From Pelagibacterium flavum (GTDB lineage: Bacteria > Pseudomonadota > Alphaproteobacteria > Rhizobiales > Devosiaceae): a stretch of 64,000 nucleotides of DNA. The stretch lies in contig NZ_CP107716.1 in NCBI RefSeq assembly GCF_025854335.1, positions 3,155,001 to 3,219,000 of the forward strand. The letters run 5' to 3'. Made by a program: the position numbers and the translations under genes. Positions within the stretch are counted from its first letter, which is position 1. Each line of letters starts with the position of its first letter. The notes below the pieces were generated by a model, which saw only the letters and a list, made by a program, of their open reading frames with translations, had not been told where the DNA came from and did not search any database. Of the stretch, positions 55,696 to 63,944 are shown one piece after another.

Positions 55696-55735
55696 GGATC
55701 AAATTCGCTTTTCCAAGTAGTCGCGAATTTGATCC
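55696..55735. terminator. Perfect 13-bp inverted repeat between fbpB and aglK
   Basis: GGATCAAATTCGC and GCGAATTTGATCC are exact complements around a 14-base loop in the 74-base gap between two converging genes. There is no T run on either side, so termination may need Rho, or this is a mRNA-stabilising hairpin. Confidence 0.55.
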
Positions 55736-55756
55736 AGATCCCTGTCTTCTGCCGGG

Positions 55757-57004
55757 CTATGCCTTGGGCTTGGCCGGAGCCTTGCGAACCGGCGCTTTTC
55801 TGGCAGTGGTGGATTTGACGGTGCCGGCCTTGGGAGTTGCGGTCTTCGATTTGGCCGTAGCGTTCCGCGCCGGTTTGGCTGGCATTGCGACAGCGCCCGC
55901 CGAACCCACCACGCCCTCGTCGGGCTTACCTTCTTCGGTCGGGTTAGCAGGCGTCGCCGACTTTGCGCTACCAGGATTAGCCCGCGCGGCAACGCCGCCA
56001 GTGATGGGCTGACCGACTTCATCGAAAAGATGGAAGAGGTCGCCTTTGGGCTTGAAGCTGATCTGGGCTCCGGCCTTATACGGCGTCTTGCCTTCCTGAC
56101 GAATAATGACCGCATCTTCCTCGCCGATATCGACATAGATGAAGCTGTCGGAACCAAGGTCTTCGGCATAGATGACCTTGCCCGACCAGGCGCCGTTGCC
56201 GTTGGGCACGATCTCCATGTGCTCTGGACGCACACCGACCGTCGCGGCCTTGTAGGAGGTGGCGTTCTTGCCGGTGAGAAAGTTCATCTTCGGCGAGCCG
56301 ATGAAGCCCGCAACAAAGAGCGATTGGGGCTGATCGTAAAGCTCCATAGGCGTGCCCACCTGCATCACGACGCCATCCTTGAGCACCACGATGCGGTCGG
56401 CGAGCGTCATGGCCTCGACCTGATCGTGGGTGACGTAGATCATTGTGGTGCCGGGCAGTGATTCCTTTAGCTTGGCTATCTCCATGCGGGTCGCGACACG
56501 AAGGGCAGCGTCAAGATTGGAGAGCGGTTCGTCGAACAGGAAGACCTGCGGATTGCGTACAATGGCGCGACCGATGGCGACACGCTGGCGCTGACCGCCC
56601 GAAAGCGCCTTGGGGAGCCGTTCGAGATAAGGGCCCAGCTGGAGCATTTCTGCTGCGGCTTCGACCTTCTTTTTGATCTCGTCCTTGGGGGTGCGGGTGA
56701 GTTTGAGCGAATAAGCCATGTTGTCGAACACGGTCATATGCGGATAAAGCGCATAGGACTGGAACACCATCGAGATGCCGCGCTTGGAGGGGGCAACGTC
56801 ATTGACGACGCGACCGCCGATTTCCAGCGTGCCGGAGGAAATCGTCTCGAGCCCCGAGATGGTACGCAAAAGGGTCGACTTGCCACAACCCGAGGGGCCG
56901 ACGAAGACGATGAACTCACCCGACTTGATGTCGAGATTTATATCCTTGAGCACTTCGACATTGCCGTAGCGCTTGTAAAGATTACTAATCTGCAGGTCAG
57001 ACAT
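55757..57004 (-). CDS. aglK: Alpha-glucoside ABC transporter ATP-binding protein
   Basis: MalK/UgpC-type ATPase, 415 residues. Walker A GPSGCGKSTLLRTISG (about residues 33-48), signature LSGGQRQRVAIGRA (about 134-147), Walker B QVFLFDEPLSNLDA and VTHDQVEAM are intact, and a TOBE domain ends near residue 330. A further 80 residues rich in Ala, Lys, Pro and Thr follow (TARKAPVRKAPAKPKA at the end), which is not part of the usual family. ATG 57004 is preceded by GGGGAGGG. It is co-transcribed with aglA (25-base gap). Confidence 0.93.
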   Translation of the reverse strand: MSDLQISNLYKRYGNVEVLKDINLDIKSGEFIVFVGPSGCGKSTLLRTISGLETISSGTLEIGGRVVNDVAPSKRGISMVFQSYALYPHMTVFDNMAYSLKLTRTPKDEIKKKVEAAAEMLQLGPYLERLPKALSGGQRQRVAIGRAIVRNPQVFLFDEPLSNLDAALRVATRMEIAKLKESLPGTTMIYVTHDQVEAMTLADRIVVLKDGVVMQVGTPMELYDQPQSLFVAGFIGSPKMNFLTGKNATSYKAATVGVRPEHMEIVPNGNGAWSGKVIYAEDLGSDSFIYVDIGEEDAVIIRQEGKTPYKAGAQISFKPKGDLFHLFDEVGQPITGGVAARANPGSAKSATPANPTEEGKPDEGVVGSAGAVAMPAKPARNATAKSKTATPKAGTVKSTTARKAPVRKAPAKPKA

Positions 57005-57029
57005 CATCCCTCCCCTGGGCACTTTGCCC

Positions 57030-58712
57030 TTAATTTATGCGTCCAATATAGGCTCCGAACGGGCCGAAACTCAACCGATTGCCCTCCAACTGCGCATCGG
57101 CGCCCGGTGCGCCGGCATCTTCGAGAAGCAAACCCTCCGGCAGATCGACAATTGTTGGCTCGACGCCCATGTTAAAGGCGCAGAACAGTTTGTCTTCGCC
57201 CACCGCGCGCGTGAAGGCCAGAACGGTATCGGGCATTCCCTCGACCAGTTCGAGATTGCCCTTGATCAGGACCGGATGCTCGCGTCGGAAACGCAAGATG
57301 GCGCGATAGAGAGACAGAATTGAATTGGCGACATTGTCCTGCTGGTCAACTGCATAGGGCAGATGCTGGGCCGGCACGGGCAGCCATGTGCGGTTGGCCG
57401 TGGAAAACCCACCATTGCGGACGTGGGACTGCCAGACCATCGGCGTGCGGCAGCCGTCGCGGCCCTTGAACTCGGGCCAGAACTCAATGCCGTAAGGATC
57501 AACAAGATCGTCATAGGCGATCTCGGCCTCGGTGAGACCGAGTTCCTCGCCCTGATAGAGACAGACCGAACCACGCATGGTCAGAAGCAGCAGCGCAGCC
57601 TGTCGCGTCAAGCGATCCTCGAAACCGTGCGGTGCCCAGCGACTGACATGGCGGACGACGTCGTGGTTTGAAAATGCCAGGCAAATCCAGCCATCGGGAG
57701 CCTTCTCCTGCGTCAGGCGAAGTGCGTCACGGAAATGGGCGGCAGTATATTCGCCACCAAGATAGTCAAAAGTATAGCACATATGCAGCTTATCGGTGCC
57801 CGAGGTGTATTGGGCCATGATTTCGAGCTGGTGCTGGGCGTCACCGATTTCGCCAACTGCCGTGGTGCCGGGATATTCATCGAGCAGCCCACGCACACGC
57901 TGGAGGAAGGCAATGTTTTCCGGCTGGCTCTTGTCGTAGAGGTGTTCCTGAAGGTTGTAGGGATTGACTGCCGGCGCGGTTGACGCGTTGTAGTCTTCGG
58001 GCCGGACGGGCGGATTGTTTTCGAGCCCCTGAGAATGAAAATAGAAATTGACGGTATCGAGCCGGAACCCATCGACGCCGCGTTCGAGCCAGAAGCGCAT
58101 TTCGCCCAGCAACGCATCCTGAACCGCAGGGTTGTGAAAGTTGAGATCGGGCTGGGAAACCAGGAAATTGTGCAGGTAATACTGCATGCGCCGGCCGTCC
58201 CAATGCCAGCCTGAGCCGCCAAATATCGAGAGCCAGTTGTTAGGTGGGCTGCCATCGGGTTTGGGATCTGCCCAGACATACCAATCGGCCTTTTCATTGG
58301 TGCGCGACAGGCGGCTTTCGGCAAACCAGGGATGGCGGTCCGAGGAATGCGAGATTACCTGATCAATGATGACTTTCAGGCCGAGGGAATGGGCCTTTTC
58401 AAGCAGCCGGTCAAAATCTTCGAGCGAACCGAAGGTCGGGTCGATGTCGCGATAGTTCGAGACGTCGTAGCCGAAATCCTTCATGGGCGAGGTGAACACC
58501 GGCGAGAGCCAGATTGCATCGACTCCCAGATCGGCGACGTATTCGAGCCGTGATGTTATGCCCACCAGATCGCCCACGCCGTCGGTGTTGTTGTCTTGAA
58601 ACGAGCGCGGGTAAATCTGATAGATCACAGCGCCACGCCACCAATCCCTTGCGGCGGATGACGTATCTTCGGGATGCACGAACTGGCGTGACTCGGTCGC
58701 AAAATAACTCAT
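57030..58712 (-). CDS. aglA: Alpha-glucosidase (GH13)
   Basis: Cytoplasmic glycoside hydrolase family 13 enzyme cleaving imported alpha-glucosides such as sucrose, maltose or trehalulose. The 560-residue product has IYQIYPRSFQDNNTDGVGDL at the start, DQVISHSSDRHPWF near 110, the nucleophile region GVDGFRLDTVNFYF near 200, the acid/base Glu in AVGEIGD near 270, and FSNHDVVRH near 335. ATG 58712 has AGGGGG about 12 bases upstream; the frame opens 12 codons earlier. An AglR-type operator lies 118 bases upstream. Confidence 0.94.
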   Translation of the reverse strand: MSYFATESRQFVHPEDTSSAARDWWRGAVIYQIYPRSFQDNNTDGVGDLVGITSRLEYVADLGVDAIWLSPVFTSPMKDFGYDVSNYRDIDPTFGSLEDFDRLLEKAHSLGLKVIIDQVISHSSDRHPWFAESRLSRTNEKADWYVWADPKPDGSPPNNWLSIFGGSGWHWDGRRMQYYLHNFLVSQPDLNFHNPAVQDALLGEMRFWLERGVDGFRLDTVNFYFHSQGLENNPPVRPEDYNASTAPAVNPYNLQEHLYDKSQPENIAFLQRVRGLLDEYPGTTAVGEIGDAQHQLEIMAQYTSGTDKLHMCYTFDYLGGEYTAAHFRDALRLTQEKAPDGWICLAFSNHDVVRHVSRWAPHGFEDRLTRQAALLLLTMRGSVCLYQGEELGLTEAEIAYDDLVDPYGIEFWPEFKGRDGCRTPMVWQSHVRNGGFSTANRTWLPVPAQHLPYAVDQQDNVANSILSLYRAILRFRREHPVLIKGNLELVEGMPDTVLAFTRAVGEDKLFCAFNMGVEPTIVDLPEGLLLEDAGAPGADAQLEGNRLSFGPFGAYIGRIN

Positions 58713-58829
58713 CGCCGAGCGATTTCCCCCTAAGCGTGGATGCGGCAAGGTTGGTGCCCTGCCCGCAGATATAAAGCCCTAACTTCGCGGCGCCCTCAAG
58801 CACCCGCCAAACGCCTTTATTGCTTGTAT

Positions 58830-58843
58830 CCAAAACGTTTTGG
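58830..58843. promoter_or_regulatory. AglR operator upstream of aglA/aglR
   Basis: CCAAAACGTTTTGG, a perfect 14-bp palindrome with the central CG typical of LacI-family sites, lies between divergent aglA and aglR. The same sequence occurs upstream of aglE, which ties all three promoters to one regulator. Confidence 0.88.
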
Positions 58844-58997
58844 CTTAGAATCCTTACGCTGGTGGCCCGCCTGGCGTCAACCGGGTCTTGCATTGTCTCG
58901 CGCAATATTGTGCAAGGAGTGGTAACAGCCCTCTGCGCGACAAGCCAATGGATCAGCAAAGGGTAAGGCATTTGGGTGGAGGAGCCCTGATTATGCG

Positions 58998-60086
58998 ATG
59001 ATCACAGGCTCGAACCGGTCGCGAAAGCATACCGGGGCGCAGAATCGGAACGTCACGATCAAGGATCTGGCGGCTGAACTCGACGTGTCGATCACCACCA
59101 TATCACGGGCGCTCAATGGCTATTCCGATGTTGGCGAAAAGACACGCAGGAAAGTGATAGATGCGGCGCGGCGGCTTGGTTACACACCGAACCGCAACGC
59201 GCAGCGGCTGGTGACGCGGCGGAGCCATTCGATCGCGTGGGTACAGGCTGACGACGACAACAAATTCGTAGATCCCCATTTCGTCGAGGTAATGGCTGGG
59301 GTTCTGCGCGAGGCGCGGATCGATCACTACGATATCGTGATGACCAGTGAAACGCTCGAGCGACAACTGGCGGCCTATGAGCGCTATGTGCGCGATGGGA
59401 GCGTGGATGGCTTTATTGTCGATTTGCCCCGCCCCAACGACCCGCGCATCGATTTTCTGCTCGACGCCAACGTTCCCTTTGTCGTGCATGGCCGCGAGGA
59501 GCGACAGGGCCAATATGGCTGGGTGGACGTCGATAATTACGGCAATTTCTACAATTTGACCAAGCTGATTTTGGCCAATGGGCACGGGCGGATTGCCTTT
59601 ATCAACGGCGATGAGCGGTTTCTCTATGCCACAACGCGGCGGCAGGCGGTTTACGATGCGCTGCGCGATCTTGGGCGTTCGCCCGATACCGTGATGTATC
59701 TCGAAGGCACGCACCCGATGGTGGAGGCCGGATTTCAGCTCACCGAACTGGCGCTGACCGACCCGTCGATCACAGCATTTCTTTACTCGTCGATCCTCCT
59801 GGCGACCGAGGGCTTGGCAGCTGTATCGCGTGCTGGCCGCGTGCCTGGAAAGGACGTGATGATCGCCTCAATGAATGACGAACTGCAATATCTCAACCTA
59901 GCGCCTGTCGAAGGGCAGATCACCTATGTGCGATCCTCGTTGCGGGCTGCGGGCCGGGCGCTGGTGGCCGAGGTGATCCGGCAATGCGAGCGCAAGAAGA
60001 AAAGCGGCACGCTTATCCCATCCCTGTTCGATCTGGGTGCCGGAGTGTCAGGCGACGCCATCGCCGGTAGCGTCCATTTCGCATAA
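58998..60086 (+). CDS. aglR: LacI family regulator of alpha-glucoside use
   Basis: A 362-residue repressor. The HTH is VTIKDLAAELDVSITTISRA (about residues 19-38) with the hinge helix region YTPNRNAQRLVTRR, followed by a sugar-binding periplasmic-protein-like domain. It lies inside the agl cluster in opposite orientation between aglG and aglA; in Sinorhizobium aglR precedes aglE. Three CCAAAACGTTTT sites in the cluster are its probable targets. GGAGGAG is 13 bases upstream of ATG 58998, with the mini-frame ATG CGA TGA in between. Confidence 0.9.
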   Translation: MITGSNRSRKHTGAQNRNVTIKDLAAELDVSITTISRALNGYSDVGEKTRRKVIDAARRLGYTPNRNAQRLVTRRSHSIAWVQADDDNKFVDPHFVEVMAGVLREARIDHYDIVMTSETLERQLAAYERYVRDGSVDGFIVDLPRPNDPRIDFLLDANVPFVVHGREERQGQYGWVDVDNYGNFYNLTKLILANGHGRIAFINGDERFLYATTRRQAVYDALRDLGRSPDTVMYLEGTHPMVEAGFQLTELALTDPSITAFLYSSILLATEGLAAVSRAGRVPGKDVMIASMNDELQYLNLAPVEGQITYVRSSLRAAGRALVAEVIRQCERKKKSGTLIPSLFDLGAGVSGDAIAGSVHFA

Positions 60087-60088
60087 AA

Positions 60089-60115
60089 AAGGGCCGCTCC
60101 CTTTGAGCGGCCCTT
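60089..60115. terminator. Bidirectional terminator between aglR and aglG
   Basis: AAGGGCCGCT and AGCGGCCCTT form a 10-bp stem with a seven-base loop. On the minus strand it is followed by a T6 run (60085-60090 region), giving a strong end for the aglEFG transcript; on the plus strand it follows aglR by two bases with only a weak T tract. Confidence 0.88.
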
Positions 60116-60135
60116 CTGTAAGGATGGAATGCGCC

Positions 60136-61335
60136 TCAGCCGCCCTTGACCGAACCGGCCAGGAGTCCGCGCACGAAGTAGCGCTGGAGCGAGAAGAACA
60201 CGATCAACGGAACGATGATCGAGATGAACGCCCCCGCGGTCAGGATTTCCCAATTGTCGCCGCGCGATCCTAGCAGAGCGCGCAACTGCCCCGTGAGCAC
60301 CAGTTCGTCAGAACTTTGCCCAAGAAATACGATGGCGACGAGAAGATCGTTCCAGACCCAAAGGAACTGGAAGATGGCAAAAGACGCCAGAGCCGGGAAC
60401 GAGAGCGGCAGCACCATGGTCGCGAAAATCTGGAAGTGCGAGGCACCGTCCATACGCGCGCTTTCCATAATCTCCCGCGGCAGACCGGCCATGTAGTTGC
60501 GCAGCAGGTAAATGGCGAGCGGCAGACCGAAAGCGGTGTGAGCAAGCCATATCCCAAGATAGGTCTTCGAGTTGCCACCGAACGTCGTCGCGATTCCATT
60601 ATACATACGCAACAGCGGAATGAGCGACATCTGCAACGGCACGACGAGCAGGCCTACCATCAGCGCAACCAGCAGCGTTCGGCCCGGAAACCGCATCCAG
60701 GCCAGTGCATAGGCGGCAAAGGCGGCGATGAGAATCGGGATGATCGTGGCCGGCACTGTCACCGTGAACGAATTGACGAAAGCCCGCCCGATACCCGCCG
60801 AGGTCAGCACCTCGGTGTAATTTTCGAGCGTAAATCGGGGCGGAACCGCCGAGGTGTAGAACAGCCTTACCCGATCATGCTCGAAGGCAGTTGGCGATGT
60901 CCATACGTAGGAGCCGTCCTCGGAGACGATGATCTCGCCGCCAACACGCATTTGCGCCGGAGATCCAACGGCAAACTCGGTTGGATTGTTGATCGAGGTG
61001 CCGAAGCTGACGATGGTCTCGTTTGAGCCTTCCGCCAAGAGATTGCCGCGGATGACAAATTGTCCACCCTCCTCGATCTGATCGGCAGCGGTGCCAAGAA
61101 CGCCAGCACTGCTCCGTTCAACTGTGGTGAGCGAGGTCCACCAACCGGAAACCGCAAGTTGATCCTTGTCCCGAACCGAGGAAATCAGCAGCCCGAACGT
61201 GGGAACCGTCCATATCACCACAAGGAGCAACAGGGCCAGATGGGCCATTGCACGCCCCGGTGTGACACGGACTTTGCTGAGCCAACTGGTTCTGGCCTCG
61301 GCCCCTGTCGTTTGCACGTCTGCGATCGTAGCCAT
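60136..61335 (-). CDS. aglG: Alpha-glucoside ABC transporter permease
   Basis: MalG-type permease, 399 residues. After the first helix (LALLLLVVIWTVPTFGLLIS) there is a periplasmic insert of about 110 residues (about 65-175), as in AglG proteins; then five helices with the coupling loop MESARMDGASHFQIFATMVL near residue 295. ATG 61335 shares its base with the aglF stop (TGATG). It pairs with AglF to form the membrane channel energised by AglK. Confidence 0.94.
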   Translation of the reverse strand: MATIADVQTTGAEARTSWLSKVRVTPGRAMAHLALLLLVVIWTVPTFGLLISSVRDKDQLAVSGWWTSLTTVERSSAGVLGTAADQIEEGGQFVIRGNLLAEGSNETIVSFGTSINNPTEFAVGSPAQMRVGGEIIVSEDGSYVWTSPTAFEHDRVRLFYTSAVPPRFTLENYTEVLTSAGIGRAFVNSFTVTVPATIIPILIAAFAAYALAWMRFPGRTLLVALMVGLLVVPLQMSLIPLLRMYNGIATTFGGNSKTYLGIWLAHTAFGLPLAIYLLRNYMAGLPREIMESARMDGASHFQIFATMVLPLSFPALASFAIFQFLWVWNDLLVAIVFLGQSSDELVLTGQLRALLGSRGDNWEILTAGAFISIIVPLIVFFSLQRYFVRGLLAGSVKGG

Positions 61336-62342
61336 CAGTGCGTCCCCTGTTCAGAACTTGCCTGGCGAATGTTCCAGATCATCACCGGCAGAACCGCAAT
61401 CATGATGACCAGTGCAACGACCGAGCCGTGGCCGAAGTGATTGGCCCGGAACATCTGGTCGTACATGAGGTTTGCCAGAACCTGCGTATCCCACTGCCCG
61501 CCGGTCATGGCGAGCACGATGTCGAAAATCTTGAGCACGACGATGGTTATGGTCGTCCAGACCACGAGGATCGTGGGCAGGATCTGCGGGATCATGATAT
61601 CGAAAAATATCCTGATGTCGCTGGCACCATCGATGCGGGCGGCCTCGATGGTTTCTTCAGGGATGCCCCTCAGTGCCGCCGAGAGAATGACCATGGCAAA
61701 GCCGGTCTGAATCCAGACAAGAATGACCATCAAGAAGAAATTGTTCCAGAAGGGCAGCGTGATCCAGGCCTGCGGTTCACCGCCGAACGCCATGACCATA
61801 GCGTTGAGCAAGCCGATCTGCTCTCCGGTGCCGCGATAATCATAGATGAACTTCCAGATCACCGACGCGCCGACAAAGGATATGGCCATCGGCATGAAGA
61901 CCAGTGACTTGGCGATGTTGCCCCACCAAAGCCGGTCAGCGAGAACGGCCACGAGCAGACCAAAAGCCGTGGCCGCCGAGGGCACCACGATGAGCCAGAG
62001 CGCGTTATTGATAAGCGACTGAACGAAAGCAGGACTATTGAGCGCCCATATCCAGTTGGAAGAGCCGACGAAGTTTCGCCCGCCTCCATCGTAGAAGGTG
62101 AGCCTGATGGTCTCGAACACCGGATAAACGAGATAGACCGTCAGGAAGAACAGCGCTGGGAACAGGAAGATCCACGGACGGATACGCGTGCGCAAGGTGT
62201 CCCGGCGAATGGAAGTGGGACCGTCCACATCTTCCGTCGACAGTAGCCTGTCGAGAAGCCAGTTGCTTCCCCAGAAATAGATGAAGGCAAAACCAACGCC
62301 GATAACGATGGTTAAGGCCGCATAGAGAATCTGATTGACCAT
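61335..62342 (-). CDS. aglF: Alpha-glucoside ABC transporter permease
   Basis: MalF-type permease, 335 residues with about seven or eight helices. The coupling loop EETIEAARIDGASDIRIFFD appears near residue 240. The N terminus has an extra helix (ALTIVIGVGFAFIYFWG) before the conserved IRPWIFLFPALFF. GGGGGAG lies just before ATGs at 62345 and 62342. A strong hairpin separates it from aglE. Same operon as aglE and aglG. Confidence 0.94.
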   Translation of the reverse strand: MVNQILYAALTIVIGVGFAFIYFWGSNWLLDRLLSTEDVDGPTSIRRDTLRTRIRPWIFLFPALFFLTVYLVYPVFETIRLTFYDGGGRNFVGSSNWIWALNSPAFVQSLINNALWLIVVPSAATAFGLLVAVLADRLWWGNIAKSLVFMPMAISFVGASVIWKFIYDYRGTGEQIGLLNAMVMAFGGEPQAWITLPFWNNFFLMVILVWIQTGFAMVILSAALRGIPEETIEAARIDGASDIRIFFDIMIPQILPTILVVWTTITIVVLKIFDIVLAMTGGQWDTQVLANLMYDQMFRANHFGHGSVVALVIMIAVLPVMIWNIRQASSEQGTH

Positions 62343-62381
62343 CATGCTCCCCCACACTCTTTGAGAGTGTCTCGTTGGATA

Positions 62382-62408
62382 ACGCCGGAGCGAAAAACGC
62401 TCCGGCGT
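62382..62408 (-). other. Hairpin between aglE and aglF
   Basis: ACGCCGGAGCG and CGCTCCGGCGT form a perfect 11-bp stem around a five-base loop, 12 bases after the aglE stop (minus strand). No T run follows the 3' arm. It is likely an mRNA-stabilising or partial-termination structure giving more AglE than AglF/G. Confidence 0.75.
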
Positions 62409-62420
62409 CAGTTTGTCAGA

Positions 62421-63728
62421 TCAGAGGTTGTTCCAAGCAGATTCGATATTGGACGCCACATCCTCGGCGGACGCGCTGCCGACGAAATCGACCATGCCCG
62501 TCCAGAAAGCACCGGCGCCAATGGCACCCGGCATCAGATCCGAACCGTCAAACCGGAAGGTATCGGCAGCGAGGAGGATTTCTCCTTGTGCACGCAGGGT
62601 GTCGTCCGCATAGGCCGCCAGGTCAACGCCAGTATGCGGTGTGAGGAAGCCTGCGGTCGCCATCCAGATTTCATGGGCTTCAGGATCCTTGAGGAAGTCC
62701 ATGAAGGCACGTGCGCCCGGGGTATCGTTGGTAATGGCAGCGAGAGTGCCCGCACCAAGAACCGGATTGCCAAGGTCTTTTTCGGCATAGCTCGGGAAGT
62801 AGAAGAAGTCGGCGTCCACGCCAAGTTCCGTTCCTTCGGGGAAGAAGGCCGAGATGAATGATGCCTGACGGTGCATGTAGCACTGCGGCGGCACCTGGAA
62901 CAGACCTGCCGGGCTATCGCGGAAGTCAGTCGTGCCAACCGCCTGGGCGCCACCAGCGGCCCAACCTTCGGTCTTGACGAAGGTGCCGAAAGTATCGATT
63001 GCCTCGACCACGCGCGGATCATCGAACGGGATTTCGTGGGCGACCCACTGATCATAGACGCTGGGTTCGTGGGTGCGGAGCATCAGGTCTTCCACCCAGT
63101 CGGTGGCTGGCCAGCCAGTGGCAGCGTCCGAGCCGATGCCAATGCACCAGGGCGTACCGCCGTCGGCCACAATCTGCTCGGAAAGTGCAAGCAAATCTTC
63201 CATGGTCTCGGGCACTTCATAGCCGGCATCTGCGAAGTTGTCGGGGACGTACCAGACGAGCGATTTGAGGTTCACGTTATAGAAGAAGCCGTAAAGCTCT
63301 TCCTCGCCGTTCTCGTTGGCGTAGGTGCCCAGATCGACCCACGATTCGCCGGCCGCATAATTGTTGCGAATCCAGTCGCCAGAGCCTTCGGGAAGCGGTG
63401 TCAGGAAACCCTGGGACGCCATGGTGGCGGCAAGGCCGGGTTGCGGAAAGAAGGTGACTTCGGGTGCGGAGCCGGCCTGAGCGTCGATCACGATCTGCTG
63501 TTCGAGGCTGTCGGAACCGACATATTCAGCGTTCGCACCGGTGCGCTCGTTAAAGGCATCGACGACTGCAGTGAAAGACTCGATTTCAACACCACCGACC
63601 CAGGGGCCGAAAATGGTAAACTCTTCACCGTTCAGATCGGGCAGCTCAACGGCCTGCGCAAAGGCAGGAGCCGCAAGGGCAAGGGAAAGCGCCAGAGCTG
63701 AAGCTCCAGCCAGAAGTTTTTTGTGCAT
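62421..63728 (-). CDS. aglE: Alpha-glucoside ABC transporter substrate-binding protein
   Basis: Periplasmic binding protein, 435 residues. A signal peptide (LLAGASALALSLALAAPAFA) precedes a family 1 fold beginning GEEFTIFGPWVGGVEIESFT. The frame opens at 63872, but ATG 63728 has GGGAGGAC four bases ahead and gives the correct signal peptide. Two AglR-type operators lie 62-92 bases upstream. First gene of the aglEFG operon, which delivers alpha-glucosides to AglA in the cytoplasm. Confidence 0.94.
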   Translation of the reverse strand: MHKKLLAGASALALSLALAAPAFAQAVELPDLNGEEFTIFGPWVGGVEIESFTAVVDAFNERTGANAEYVGSDSLEQQIVIDAQAGSAPEVTFFPQPGLAATMASQGFLTPLPEGSGDWIRNNYAAGESWVDLGTYANENGEEELYGFFYNVNLKSLVWYVPDNFADAGYEVPETMEDLLALSEQIVADGGTPWCIGIGSDAATGWPATDWVEDLMLRTHEPSVYDQWVAHEIPFDDPRVVEAIDTFGTFVKTEGWAAGGAQAVGTTDFRDSPAGLFQVPPQCYMHRQASFISAFFPEGTELGVDADFFYFPSYAEKDLGNPVLGAGTLAAITNDTPGARAFMDFLKDPEAHEIWMATAGFLTPHTGVDLAAYADDTLRAQGEILLAADTFRFDGSDLMPGAIGAGAFWTGMVDFVGSASAEDVASNIESAWNNL

Positions 63729-63789
63729 GTAGTCCTCCCATGGCACATGGAGACGCAAATTAAGGCGTCTGTTTGCCGAATACGACATT

Positions 63790-63803
63790 CCAAAACGTTT
63801 TGG
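63790..63803. promoter_or_regulatory. AglR operator 1 upstream of aglE
   Basis: CCAAAACGTTTTGG, identical to the site at 58830-58843, 62 bases before the aglE start. With operator 2 it forms a tandem pair spaced 17 bases centre to centre. Confidence 0.9.
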
Positions 63804-63806
63804 CAA

Positions 63807-63820
63807 CCAAAACGTTTTCG
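63807..63820. promoter_or_regulatory. AglR operator 2 upstream of aglE
   Basis: CCAAAACGTTTTCG, the same palindrome with two end mismatches. Read on the minus strand, a possible promoter (TTGCCA and, 18 bases on, TATTCG) would straddle operator 1, so a bound repressor would block it. Confidence 0.85.
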
Positions 63821-63944
63821 CCGCCCCTTTTAGCATTATGGGCTTTGTCGTGCGGCTATTTGAGCGTTGCACAAAGCTGCTGGTTTGCCAAGCCAGTAAC
63901 GTGGTGTTGCTGGGCGCTTCACCACCTCCGGCGCAAGGGCAAAA

